From CAZVJA01 sp964626885 (GTDB lineage Bacteria > Planctomycetota > Planctomycetia > Planctomycetales > Planctomycetaceae): a stretch of DNA of 45,331 nucleotides. The stretch is from positions 1-45,331 of the forward strand of contig CAZVJA010000018.1 in assembly GCA_964626885.1 (NCBI GenBank), read 5' to 3'. How positions within the stretch are numbered: position 1 is the stretch's first letter; the number at the start of each line of letters is the position of its first letter. Position numbers and translations under genes: made by a program. Of the stretch, positions 6,461 through 14,614 are shown in pieces. The notes below the pieces were generated by a model. The model saw only the letters and a list, made by a program, of their open reading frames with translations, made no database searches and had not been told where the DNA came from.

Positions 6461-7618
6461 CTACGGGAGTCGGCTATCGACCGGGCCGCGCGAGAGCAAT
6501 GCCAGCATCAATTCGACGGCTTGTTTGAGGTCTGCCTCATCGGTCAGATAGCTCCAGGAAAGCCGGACCGCTCCGTCGAGTTCTTCGCCGGACACTCCCA
6601 TGGCCGAAAGCACGTGGCTTGCCGTCGCGCAGACCGACGTGCAGGCAGAGCCGTCGGAGACGGCCGCGATTCCTTCCAGTGCGGAAATGACCTGATCGGC
6701 ATCGAAGCCGGGAAAGGAGATGTTCAAAACATGCGGTAACGACTGGTCACGGTCGCCATGATACACCGGCTCCAGCGGAGCGAGCGAGTTGATCACGAGT
6801 TCACGCAGTTGCCGGCAGTGTTCTCGACGCGGGTTCGATTCTCCGGCCGCCAGCTCGGCCGCTTTGCCGAAGGCTGCGATGAGAGACGTAGGAAGTGTGC
6901 CGGGGCGCAGACCAAGTTCCTGACCTCCGCCGTGCATTAAAGGATTCAGCGGCGGGAGATTTCCGTCAGGACGTCGCGCCACCAATGCACCAACTCCCTG
7001 CGGCCCGTGAATTTTGTGACTGCTGATACTGATCAGGTCGATACGCGGGTGCCGGAGTGGGTTTAACTCTTTGCCGAAACCCTGAGCCGCATCGACATGG
7101 AAGAACGGTTCACCGCCCCCCATAGCCTCAGCGATCTCGGCGATCGGCTGGCAGGCACCGGTCTCGTTATTCACATGCATGACCGAGACGAGCAGCGTAT
7201 CTTGTCGAATCGCGTTCAGCACGTCGGCTGCGGAAACGCGCCCACTGGGAGCGGGGTCGATCAACGTCACCTCGAAGCCACGACGGCGCAATACTTCGAG
7301 TGGTTCGAGGACTGCTTTGTGTTCGATGCGCGTGCTGACGATGTGCCGTTTGCCGGTCGCCTCTCCATGCGGAGCCAGACCGAGGATTGCAATGTTGTTG
7401 CTTTCCGTGGCCCCGCTGGTAAAGAGGACTTCATGCCGGCGCGCGCCGACGACCTGGCCGATCCGATCGCGCGCTAAGTGGACCGCTTCCTTGGCGCGGC
7501 GGCCGAATTCGTGCGGGCTGCCGGCGTTGCCGTACTCGCCATTGAGGTGGTGGAGCAACTCCACCTGGACACGTGGATCGAGGGGAGTGGTCGCGTTGCA
7601 ATCGAGGTAGAGCGTCAT
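6461..7618 (-). CDS. Cysteine desulfurase, NifS/DndA type
   Basis: This is a 385-residue fold-type I PLP enzyme. It starts with LYLDCNATTPLDPRV and FGNAGS-like NAGSPHEFG, has TSGATESNN at about 67-75, the PLP Lys202 in SSHKIHGPQGVG, and the catalytic Cys326 in SDGSACTS. These enzymes take sulfur from cysteine as a persulfide, for Fe-S assembly or sulfur transfer. The start motif DCNATTP resembles DndA-type members. It is the last gene of the nine-gene minus-strand operon and overlaps the cyclase gene by four bases (ATGA). It could supply sulfur for the ferredoxin and radical SAM clusters of the operon, or for a product sulfur atom; context does not decide. The usual Fe-S scaffold genes are not adjacent. 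An intrinsic terminator follows. Confidence 0.9.
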   Translation of the reverse strand: MTLYLDCNATTPLDPRVQVELLHHLNGEYGNAGSPHEFGRRAKEAVHLARDRIGQVVGARRHEVLFTSGATESNNIAILGLAPHGEATGKRHIVSTRIEHKAVLEPLEVLRRRGFEVTLIDPAPSGRVSAADVLNAIRQDTLLVSVMHVNNETGACQPIAEIAEAMGGGEPFFHVDAAQGFGKELNPLRHPRIDLISISSHKIHGPQGVGALVARRPDGNLPPLNPLMHGGGQELGLRPGTLPTSLIAAFGKAAELAAGESNPRREHCRQLRELVINSLAPLEPVYHGDRDQSLPHVLNISFPGFDADQVISALEGIAAVSDGSACTSVCATASHVLSAMGVSGEELDGAVRLSWSYLTDEADLKQAVELMLALLSRGPVDSRLP

Positions 7619-9519
7619 GAGTTCACCTCGGTACGTCCGACCTGGGGTATGGGACCGCGTGCGACGGCAATTGCTCGTCCGAGCGCTGCGACGGTGTAGA
7701 TCAGCGGATACATCTCCTCATAGTACCAAAGCTTCGCGAAATAAAAGCCGATGGGAGTCGGCGGAAAGTCTCGCCCCGAGTGCGTACGCTCGGCCAACCA
7801 GTGAATCCCGCGGGAAAGAGCGTCGCTGGCGTGTTGCGCCGGAGGAACCATCGACGAAGAACTGAGTTCTTCCGCCACGAATAAACTGACAACGGCGGCC
7901 AATGCCTCGACAGCCAAGGCTGTTTCTTCAATGGACGACTTCGTACCGGCGGCCCCTCCCCAACCCCCATCAGCGTTCTGACTGTCGAGCATCCACTGCA
8001 CGGCACGTTGGAGGCCGGGGGGAACCGAGGTTCGTACTTCTGCGGACTGGAGCACCGCGACCAGTGCCAGTACGACGCGCGTGGTTCCGTAGGTCGGATT
8101 TTCGTCGTCGTTTGCGTGCTGGTTCCCAAACCACAGCGGCAGCCAGGAGCCGTCGGCACGCTGTCCCTCGACGAGAAACGCCATCGCGTGTTCGATGGAT
8201 CGATCGACACGCTGCCGCAGGTCCGCCGGCAGATCTGAGCGCCAGGCCAGCCACGCGCGGATCACGTGGGCCGTCAGGTCGGCGCTACTGCGGTCGAACG
8301 GCAAAGTTCCCCAGCCGCGGCAGAAGGTGGGGATCCCGCCGTCACTGTTTTGAAGATCGAGCAGCCATTTCGTGCCAGCTGCCGCCGCTTGACGCACCTC
8401 GCCGCTGCCGTCATCGAGAACCTTTAATGCCAGGAGCGCGGAGGGAGTATCGTCCGCGTCGGGAACTCCTCCGGGAAGATTGGTCCAGGCCCAACCCCCC
8501 GGCGGCGAATTTGTATACGGGTGTTCGACACGATATTGCTGGTCGAGCAACCAGCGTCGAACATGACTGGCGGCCGAGGCCCCCAGAGTCTCCACAACGT
8601 TCGCGCCGCAGTTCAACGCATTGACGGATAGCGTGGTAACCCAGGTGGCGAGGTTCGTATCGATGGGCCAACTGCCGTCGTCGCGCACCGAGCGAGCCAG
8701 AAACTCGATGCCATGCTGTACGACGGGATGATTCATCTCACCAGCGCCAATCAGGCTCATCACCACGAAACTGGTGAGTGGCGTGGCTTCGAGGAATCCG
8801 CCGCTCGAAGGCTGGATCGATTCGAGCACGCTCAGCGTCCGCCGCCGTGAAAGTGCTCTGAGCAGCCGGAAAGGAAGCATCAACGTCGGGCGATGGTGGT
8901 GCCGCACCTGCCCGATGGCGATCAACGCTGGTAATGCGTAGCTGACGACCGGTAATCGGAGCCGGGCATACCAGCGATGCGGAAGTGCCGCCAATTCGAA
9001 TGGGAGTTGAGGGACGACTTGCCACGCATGGCGGCCTTCACCCAATCGTCCGGACAATGCCAAAGCGGTCAGAATGGGAACGGAAAACGTTCTGTCTTTG
9101 CCGTAGCGCCGCTTGATCGCTTCGGCCAATACGGGGGGGTGGAGATCTCCGGCCTGTCGGGCAAGCCACTGTTCAGCGGCTCGTATAGTCTCGGGGTAGC
9201 GGTGATCCGCTCCCGAAAATGCGGCCCAGCAAAGAGCCGTGGTGCTGATGTTGCTGATGCTGAGCGTCGTGTCGCCCCAGCCGCCGTCGGCATTCTGATG
9301 CTCTGCCAGCCAGCGGCGTCCGTTGTCGACAAGCCGGTCGAACGAATCATCACCCCCCGCCGACTTTCGGCAAAGGTGGAGTGCGCAGACGGCGGTTGCG
9401 GTCGAGAGCGCGCTGCTGGAGAGGCGGCCGACCCAATGATCGTCGTCCGTCCTCTGCCCCAGCAGAACGTCGCGGGCGTGCACAAGTGTTTGTTCGAGCA
9501 AGTCAATGTCGAGATTCAC
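7615..9519 (-). CDS. Squalene-hopene-cyclase-like class II terpene cyclase
   Basis: This 634-residue protein has the length and alpha-barrel repeats of squalene-hopene cyclases. The class II acid motif DXDD is intact as DADD at residues 354-357 (GGVPDADDTPSALLAL), after GGWAWTNLP. QW-type repeats are visible: QNADGGWGDT near 75, QNSDGGIPTF near 390, QRADGSWLPLWFGNQ near 453, and QNADGGWGG near the C-terminus. The start HARDVLL...HWVGRLSSSALST is typical of the family. Cyclases protonate a terminal alkene or epoxide to make polycyclic terpenoids. No hpnC/D/E squalene genes are near; instead the operon has its own polyprenyl synthase, so the substrate may be a polyprenyl diphosphate and not squalene. 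It starts at a GTG overlapping the upstream gene by four bases. No membrane helix is obvious. Confidence 0.85.
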   Translation of the reverse strand: MNLDIDLLEQTLVHARDVLLGQRTDDDHWVGRLSSSALSTATAVCALHLCRKSAGGDDSFDRLVDNGRRWLAEHQNADGGWGDTTLSISNISTTALCWAAFSGADHRYPETIRAAEQWLARQAGDLHPPVLAEAIKRRYGKDRTFSVPILTALALSGRLGEGRHAWQVVPQLPFELAALPHRWYARLRLPVVSYALPALIAIGQVRHHHRPTLMLPFRLLRALSRRRTLSVLESIQPSSGGFLEATPLTSFVVMSLIGAGEMNHPVVQHGIEFLARSVRDDGSWPIDTNLATWVTTLSVNALNCGANVVETLGASAASHVRRWLLDQQYRVEHPYTNSPPGGWAWTNLPGGVPDADDTPSALLALKVLDDGSGEVRQAAAAGTKWLLDLQNSDGGIPTFCRGWGTLPFDRSSADLTAHVIRAWLAWRSDLPADLRQRVDRSIEHAMAFLVEGQRADGSWLPLWFGNQHANDDENPTYGTTRVVLALVAVLQSAEVRTSVPPGLQRAVQWMLDSQNADGGWGGAAGTKSSIEETALAVEALAAVVSLFVAEELSSSSMVPPAQHASDALSRGIHWLAERTHSGRDFPPTPIGFYFAKLWYYEEMYPLIYTVAALGRAIAVARGPIPQVGRTEVNS

Positions 9520-10382
9520 AGACTCAAATGTCCCAGTGTCAGCAGGCCATAGTAGGTGTATTCACAGTCGAGGTGATCGTCCTCCCAGTTTCCGTAGAAG
9601 CCGCCGCGCGCGGTCCAGAGGGTGTCGACGAAGTCGAGGCACTGTTCCTTGAACGGTTCCAGATCGACCTGCAGACCCGCGAGGGCGTGCAATGCCGTTG
9701 CGGTAGAGAGCAGGTCGGGCATGGGCACTCCCTCGCCGACAACGAACCCTCCCTCGACATGCCAGCGCGCGAGCAACCAGGCTTTCAGTTGATCGTCCGG
9801 TTGTCGACCGAGTTGTTTTTGCACCATTGCCGCCGCCGCCGAGGGAGGGGTAAGCCCTAACGGTAATTCCAGTCCGTTCGCATACCCGCCCTCGGGGGAG
9901 CGGAACGACTGAATGCAGTTCAACACAGCGTCGGCGTTGGGCAATGGCCGGTATAAATCCTCGTAGGCTCCGAAGGCGAGAAAGCAGCCATAGGCCGAGC
10001 CACGTTCGGCCCCCGGTTGAGCGCTGTATCCCCCGTCTGCCGCCTGAAAGGCTCGCAGACGCGATAGCAGTCGTTCGACGAGTTCCTCTGTCAGATATTC
10101 ATGAGGCAGCGAAGCCCAGCAGCGCGCGAGGCAGGCCAGATGCACGAGATCCAGCCCTTCCGTATCACCAAAGCTGTTGAGATATGGGACGATCCTCTCG
10201 GTGGGGAGCGGCTGCTGCAGGGCCGTCAGCCCCTGGAGTCCGAAGGCCGTGTAGTAGAGGTCACTCTTCCCTGCCCGATCCCGGAAGCCGCCGTCGTCGT
10301 TCATCTGGCTGTGCAGGAACTCGGCCACCAAGGGGGCCGAGTCATCCAGCAGTTTCGGCGACAGCCGGGCGACTTGCAGCAT
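9516..10382 (-). CDS. Prenyltransferase/squalene-oxidase-repeat protein
   Basis: This 288-residue alpha-alpha-barrel protein resembles protein prenyltransferase beta subunits and terpene cyclase half-domains. QW-like repeats include MNDDGGFRDRAGKSDLYYT, QAADGGYSAQPGAE, RSPEGGYANG and TARGGFYGNWEDDHLDCEYT. The Asp/Cys/His zinc ligands of protein prenyltransferases may be partly present (DDHLDCEYTYYG, LLSTATALHAL). It has no DXDD motif, so it is not an obvious class II cyclase by itself. It may be a partner subunit of the neighbouring cyclase or a prenyl-binding protein; this is inferred. The ATG at 10382 has GAGG six bases upstream, which favours it over an in-frame start at 10400. It overlaps the end of the polyprenyl synthase gene by 41 bases and the cyclase start by four. 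Confidence 0.8.
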   Translation of the reverse strand: MLQVARLSPKLLDDSAPLVAEFLHSQMNDDGGFRDRAGKSDLYYTAFGLQGLTALQQPLPTERIVPYLNSFGDTEGLDLVHLACLARCWASLPHEYLTEELVERLLSRLRAFQAADGGYSAQPGAERGSAYGCFLAFGAYEDLYRPLPNADAVLNCIQSFRSPEGGYANGLELPLGLTPPSAAAAMVQKQLGRQPDDQLKAWLLARWHVEGGFVVGEGVPMPDLLSTATALHALAGLQVDLEPFKEQCLDFVDTLWTARGGFYGNWEDDHLDCEYTYYGLLTLGHLSL

Positions 10383-12066
10383 TCCGAGCCTCAAACTCAC
10401 TGCACCAGCCCTTTACTTCAACAGTGAAAATCTTGCTGATCACGCGGCGCAACAGCCCCTTGAGGCTGGAATGCTCAAGCTCGTTCAGCGAGCGGATCGC
10501 CTGCTCCTTATACGATTCCTGCAAGACCCGGCACCGGTGCAGGACTCCATGTTCGTCCATCAGTTGATGAATCTGCAGGAGGTCTTCGACGGAGGCCTGA
10601 CGTCGCCACGCCTTTTCGACCAGCGCCCGCTGGCTCGATCTCGGCTTCACCCGTTCGTGCAGGATCGCCAACGGCAGCGACGGCCGCATGGCCATCAAGT
10701 CGTCGGGATCGAGACCGCCGGCGAGATCATCCGCATCATCGCGAATCTGATAGGCGATGCCGAGTGATTCACTGTATTTCGAGATCGCGTTGGCGATCTG
10801 TTCATCGCCGCCGGCGAAGGTCGAACCGAGCAGCAACGCCACCTCGAACGCCGGTGCCGTCTTCTGTCGGAAGATATCGAGCACTTGCAAAGAACTGAGC
10901 GGTGCCGGAGATCGCATCCAGGTCAGTTCGGCCCCCTGTCCCAGGCAGAGCGTGCGATGTCCGGCCGCCGCGATACGCAGCATCGCGGCGCGTACCTGGT
11001 CGGGCGCGCGGCACTCGCCGATGAGTCGGTACCCTTCGCCGAGGAGCAGGTCACCCACGTTTAGGGCGACTGGCACACCATATTCGACGTGGAGCGCTGC
11101 CTCACCATAGCGCAAGTCGTCGTTGTCCTCGATATCGTCATGAATCAGCGACGCCTTGTGGAAGCACTCCACCGCGACGGCCAACTTCTTCAAGTCGTCG
11201 GGCATTTCCTCGCCCGTGGTCGATTGCAGAGCTTTCCACGCGCAGGCAGTAAGAAACGGCCGCCAGCGTTTCCCTTCTTTGGCGAGCCAGCCGTGGGCGA
11301 TTCTCTCGGTTTCGCTGGTCGCTCTTCCCAAGATCTTTTCGAGAGCCGGCTCCTCGAACCACGACTGTACCTCCCGGCGAAGCTCGTCGAGGTTGAGCCG
11401 ATGCGTGCGGTCGTCACTCGTGAGGTGAATGACTTCCCAGATCCAGTCGAGATCGACCGTCACATCTTTGCAGTCATCCTGGAGCAAGGGAATCGCCACT
11501 CCCGGAATGGCGGCCGCATCCATGTAGGGAAAAGCTTTTTCCAAGACTGAAAGGCAACTGACCCCGACGATCGCTTCAATCTTGCCAGTTTCGACAATCG
11601 CCATGACGAGCGCCGAACCCTCGGCGACAAGGACCGCGTAACCGAGCCGTTCGGCTTCTTCCTGCAACTCCTGAATCGTGCACAGGCCGCACTGTTTGCA
11701 AAGCAGACCGAATTCATCGAACGGTGCCGGACACTGATCTTCCACACGCAGGCACTTGGGCAAGAGCAGCAATCGCCGCTCGAACGGCACAGCCGCCAGT
11801 TGGTCGCGCCACACCTCGCTATTGAGCAACACTCCGACATAGTCGGCGTACTTGCGGTCGATTTGTTCACGATCGACGAACTGCTCCGCAAGCCGGCGGA
11901 GATCTTCCAGCGCCAGCGGCGGGACCGGCTTGACTTCAGTGACGAAATCCCGCAGGCGATAACGGATCTGCTCACGTTCGCTGTAGGTTTGCGGAATGTT
12001 CTCCTGCGGCTGGCGTTCACGTTGCAGTGGAACGGCGCGCGGCAGGTTGATGATTGGAAGTTGCAT
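10342..12066 (-). CDS. DUF116-polyprenyl diphosphate synthase fusion
   Basis: This 574-residue protein joins two domains. Residues about 70-215 match DUF116, with a Cys-rich segment (RVEDQCPAPFDEFGLLCKQC, Cys at 105, 112, 123, 126, 129, then 171 and 199) that may bind a metal or Fe-S cluster. Residues about 245-560 are a trans-polyprenyl synthase, with the first Asp-rich motif DDIED at 310-314 (LIHDDIEDND), the second DDADD at 443-447 (QIRDDADD), and KRWRPFL near 266. The C-terminal domain should condense isopentenyl diphosphate with an allylic diphosphate to make a C15-C20 or longer chain. Known polyprenyl synthases lack a DUF116 part, so the fusion is notable. It sits in the middle of the operon, 30 bases after the radical SAM gene. 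The function of DUF116 is unknown. Confidence 0.88.
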   Translation of the reverse strand: MQLPIINLPRAVPLQRERQPQENIPQTYSEREQIRYRLRDFVTEVKPVPPLALEDLRRLAEQFVDREQIDRKYADYVGVLLNSEVWRDQLAAVPFERRLLLLPKCLRVEDQCPAPFDEFGLLCKQCGLCTIQELQEEAERLGYAVLVAEGSALVMAIVETGKIEAIVGVSCLSVLEKAFPYMDAAAIPGVAIPLLQDDCKDVTVDLDWIWEVIHLTSDDRTHRLNLDELRREVQSWFEEPALEKILGRATSETERIAHGWLAKEGKRWRPFLTACAWKALQSTTGEEMPDDLKKLAVAVECFHKASLIHDDIEDNDDLRYGEAALHVEYGVPVALNVGDLLLGEGYRLIGECRAPDQVRAAMLRIAAAGHRTLCLGQGAELTWMRSPAPLSSLQVLDIFRQKTAPAFEVALLLGSTFAGGDEQIANAISKYSESLGIAYQIRDDADDLAGGLDPDDLMAMRPSLPLAILHERVKPRSSQRALVEKAWRRQASVEDLLQIHQLMDEHGVLHRCRVLQESYKEQAIRSLNELEHSSLKGLLRRVISKIFTVEVKGWCSEFEARNAASRPAVAETAG

Positions 12067-12096
12067 ATTGGGGATTCTCCGATTCGCGAACGAATC

Positions 12097-13287
12097 TCAG
12101 GTGTAGGCTCCAAAGCCGAAGAACCAGTGTTTTTTGGCAAAGCGGTACAGCCAGTGATCTTCCGGAACTTCGTTGCCTGGGTTGTGCTGGCTCGAACGGG
12201 GGACGAGTTTTTCCAATTCTACCAGAGCGGTACCGCGCTGTGTCGTGTCGGCCGCCGAATGCCTCTCAACCAGTTGCTTGACGAGGTCCGGCCGCTCCAG
12301 CACCACGCACCCGCGGGTCGCATTTGCGGACGTCCGGCGGAAATCGTCGAGGAACTGCGATCCGGACATCAACTCGTAAATACTCGGTCCATCATGAATC
12401 GTTTCGTGGGCGAACTGGATGATCGGACAAGGCTCGATCGCGCCCGACGGTCCAATATGGTGGCTGATCCCGGTGGCCATCGGGCATAAGGCTTCTCCGC
12501 GGTCGTCCCAATAGGCATCGACAATTCCGATCGGCAGTTTCTTCCGCATCTGCACGACAAACCGGCGGATCTGCAAGACCTGCTCGGGAGTGAGGGCCAG
12601 ATCTTCCGCCGGGTTCGGCCCGACCACGCGATACGTATGAAACCACGCGTAATGCACGCCGAGATCGATCAGCCGCCGCAGCCAATCTTCGGAAACGAGA
12701 TCGATGTTCGTCCGGCAGACGCTCGTGGCCACGCCGACGATGAGCCGATTGCGGACGCAGTTCTTCAAGCCCGTGAGAGTCTTGTTGAGCACATCGCGGC
12801 CCCCGCGCCGCTCGTCGCTGACGATTTCGCTCCCTTCAATACTGATGAGGGGAGTGACGTTCCCCAGCCGGCGCAACTCGCCGGCAACATCATCCGTAAT
12901 CATCTGTCCGTTCGTGAAGACCTGGAAGTAGCAGTCGGGGTGTGCGGCGATCACTTCGAGTAGGTGGGGGTGCATGAACGGCTCTCCCCCCAGGATGCCG
13001 AAGTAGCTGTTGCCATGCTTCTTCGCATCATTGATGACGCGGTTCAGATCATCGCGCGAAATCATCTGGCGAGGCGATGCCACGTCCACCCAGCAGCCTT
13101 GGCAGCGCAACTGGCAGCTGTTGATAATCGAAATAAACAGAAACGGCGGGAAGTGAATGTTCTGTTTGAGCCGCGCTTTGAAACGCTGGACCGAGCGCAT
13201 CCCCTTGTAGCCGAAGTTGTAGGCAAACTTCCATAGAAGCCGCTTATCGGTCTCGAAGAAGAGACGTGAGGCCAGCTGCATAACCAT
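12097..13287 (-). CDS. Radical SAM protein with Cys-containing C-terminal region
   Basis: This is a 396-residue enzyme. The radical SAM cluster motif CX3CX2C is at Cys58, 62 and 65 (SCQLRCQGCWVDVA), with a GGEP-type segment (ILGGEPFMHP) and an ISIEG segment that bind S-adenosylmethionine in this superfamily. C-terminal Cys residues (EALCPMATG and AIEPCPIIQF) could bind an auxiliary cluster, as in SPASM-like members. About 45 N-terminal residues are basic and aromatic and precede the barrel, perhaps as a membrane contact. It resembles uncharacterised radical SAM proteins more than the adenosyl-hopene enzyme HpnH. In the operon it may modify the isoprenoid product or its carrier; this is inferred. 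The ATG at 13287 is weakly supported by a ribosome site. Confidence 0.88.
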   Translation of the reverse strand: MVMQLASRLFFETDKRLLWKFAYNFGYKGMRSVQRFKARLKQNIHFPPFLFISIINSCQLRCQGCWVDVASPRQMISRDDLNRVINDAKKHGNSYFGILGGEPFMHPHLLEVIAAHPDCYFQVFTNGQMITDDVAGELRRLGNVTPLISIEGSEIVSDERRGGRDVLNKTLTGLKNCVRNRLIVGVATSVCRTNIDLVSEDWLRRLIDLGVHYAWFHTYRVVGPNPAEDLALTPEQVLQIRRFVVQMRKKLPIGIVDAYWDDRGEALCPMATGISHHIGPSGAIEPCPIIQFAHETIHDGPSIYELMSGSQFLDDFRRTSANATRGCVVLERPDLVKQLVERHSAADTTQRGTALVELEKLVPRSSQHNPGNEVPEDHWLYRFAKKHWFFGFGAYT

Positions 13288-13328
13288 CGGGTGGTGCTTC
13301 TAGGAAAAACTGGGGATGTTCGTTCGGT

Positions 13329-14204
13329 TCATCGGGCCGTTGTTGCTTGTGCACGCTCCAGAGCTTCTTGAGCGCGGCGTTTGGCTTCCGCCGCCTTCGC
13401 CTGAATTTCATCCGCGGAAGGGAGACTCGCCAGCAATTCGGGAGGGACTTCCAGGTCTCCCATGTCACGTTGCAGTTTTTCGAGACAGCGCATCCGCTCG
13501 CGCAAGGCGCGATCATCGTCTCGTTCTTTGGAGAATCGGGATTTCGCCTTGGCGCTGCGGTCCCGCAACATCGAGTAGATGTCGCCCCCCAAAAGCGCGG
13601 AGACGTCGACTTTCATCGCTTCGCGGCGCACGTCTTCCGAGTTGACTTCGTCGCCGTTGATCGGCCCGGCCTTGTACTTCGGAAACATGATCGCGACTTC
13701 GGGGCAGACGCGCGAGCAGGCGGGGCAATCGGTCTTGCAGTTGCTCTCGTTCCGCACCTGGATCTTGCCATCCTGCGTCACCCCGTAGACGTCGAACAGG
13801 CAGAAGCTGAGGCACTGCATGCAATTGGTGCAGCGTCCGAAATCGATGACCGGAAACCAAGGCTTCCAGCCGTTCGCGGTTCCCGTTCCCAATTCCTCGC
13901 AGAGTTTGCCGACCAGCTCCAGCACCGCGGCGGTATCTAAACGGGAGATGTCGTGCACGCGGACAGGAATCTGACCGGACTCATCGACCACAAGGTTCGG
14001 CGAGTCATCATTGAATTGTCCCAGAACGATCAATGGGTGCCGGCCGTTCTCAGCCAGTTTCTGTCCGGGGCGGGCGCTGCTCACGACATAGCCCCGCTCC
14101 AACAGAGTCTGCAGTAACGCCAGGCGTGTCTCGGTTTCAAGAGGCCTACTGTCGCGGCCTTCGTAGAGGACAATCCGCTGGACGGGACGCGCGGCGGAAA
14201 TCAT
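13329..14204 (-). CDS. 2[4Fe-4S] ferredoxin-type protein with long coiled C-terminus
   Basis: This 291-residue protein has two 4Fe-4S motifs in the middle: CTNCMQCLSFC and CKTDCPACSRVCP. The N-terminal 110 residues form an alpha/beta part without Cys (RIVLYEGRDSRPLETETR...). The C-terminal 100 residues are strongly charged and helical. It should carry electrons, probably to the radical SAM enzyme or the Cys proteins in the same operon. The ATG at 14204 was chosen because AGGTGG precedes it by seven bases and it overlaps the previous gene's stop by four bases; a longer frame up to 14357 runs through that gene and is not used. Its electron donor is not known. It has no membrane segment. Confidence 0.85.
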   Translation of the reverse strand: MISAARPVQRIVLYEGRDSRPLETETRLALLQTLLERGYVVSSARPGQKLAENGRHPLIVLGQFNDDSPNLVVDESGQIPVRVHDISRLDTAAVLELVGKLCEELGTGTANGWKPWFPVIDFGRCTNCMQCLSFCLFDVYGVTQDGKIQVRNESNCKTDCPACSRVCPEVAIMFPKYKAGPINGDEVNSEDVRREAMKVDVSALLGGDIYSMLRDRSAKAKSRFSKERDDDRALRERMRCLEKLQRDMGDLEVPPELLASLPSADEIQAKAAEAKRRAQEALERAQATTAR

Positions 14205-14560
14205 ATTTGGTCCACCTTTCGTTCGTCGGTGGAGCCCAACAACGCGCTGGCTACCTCGTCGGCTGTCTGGGTCCGCATGTTCAGGACTTCCACTCCCTCC
14301 GACTTGAGGGGCGTTCCCGCGGCGACAAACAAACCCTGCACCGCGCGAGGGTAGCAAGCGGCAATCTTCAACCCGTCCTGCTGCGCCAAGTGATTGAGCG
14401 CGGGGTCTTTCTTCGCCGACATCTCGCAGAGATCAGCCACCGCGTCGAACGCCCGGCCAGATTCCGCCAGCTGGCGCAGCACGTCGGCCTTAACCTCGCG
14501 CGGCACGACGTTCGCGTAGGTGCAGTGGCAATACAGGATTTGTGGCAGTTGCTGAGTCAT
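14201..14560 (-). CDS. Small Cys-containing protein, Hdr/ferredoxin-partner-like
   Basis: This 119-residue soluble protein has paired Cys at 11 and 13 (ILYCHCTYANVVP), Cys45 (DLCEMSAKKD) and Cys69 (KIAACYPRAVQGLFVAAG). The spacing and the CxC..N and ACYPRAV patterns recall segments of heterodisulfide-reductase-like subunits that bind clusters or handle disulfides, but I cannot place it in a named family. The ATG at 14560 is the chosen start; a TTG at 14608 would add 16 residues. It overlaps the ferredoxin gene by four bases, so the two proteins are probably made together and may form a complex. A role in redox transfer is inferred. Confidence 0.65.
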   Translation of the reverse strand: MTQQLPQILYCHCTYANVVPREVKADVLRQLAESGRAFDAVADLCEMSAKKDPALNHLAQQDGLKIAACYPRAVQGLFVAAGTPLKSEGVEVLNMRTQTADEVASALLGSTDERKVDQI

Positions 14561-14614
14561 ACCGTCGAAATCCGTCACCGTCCGAAAACGTTCTCTCGTC
14601 AGTTTCAAGGCTGT

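Noticed and set aside
6461..7618. DNA phosphorothioation (Dnd) defence system suggested by the DndA-like desulfurase
   Set aside because: No dndB, dndC, dndD or dndE homologs are nearby; the neighbours are isoprenoid and redox genes.
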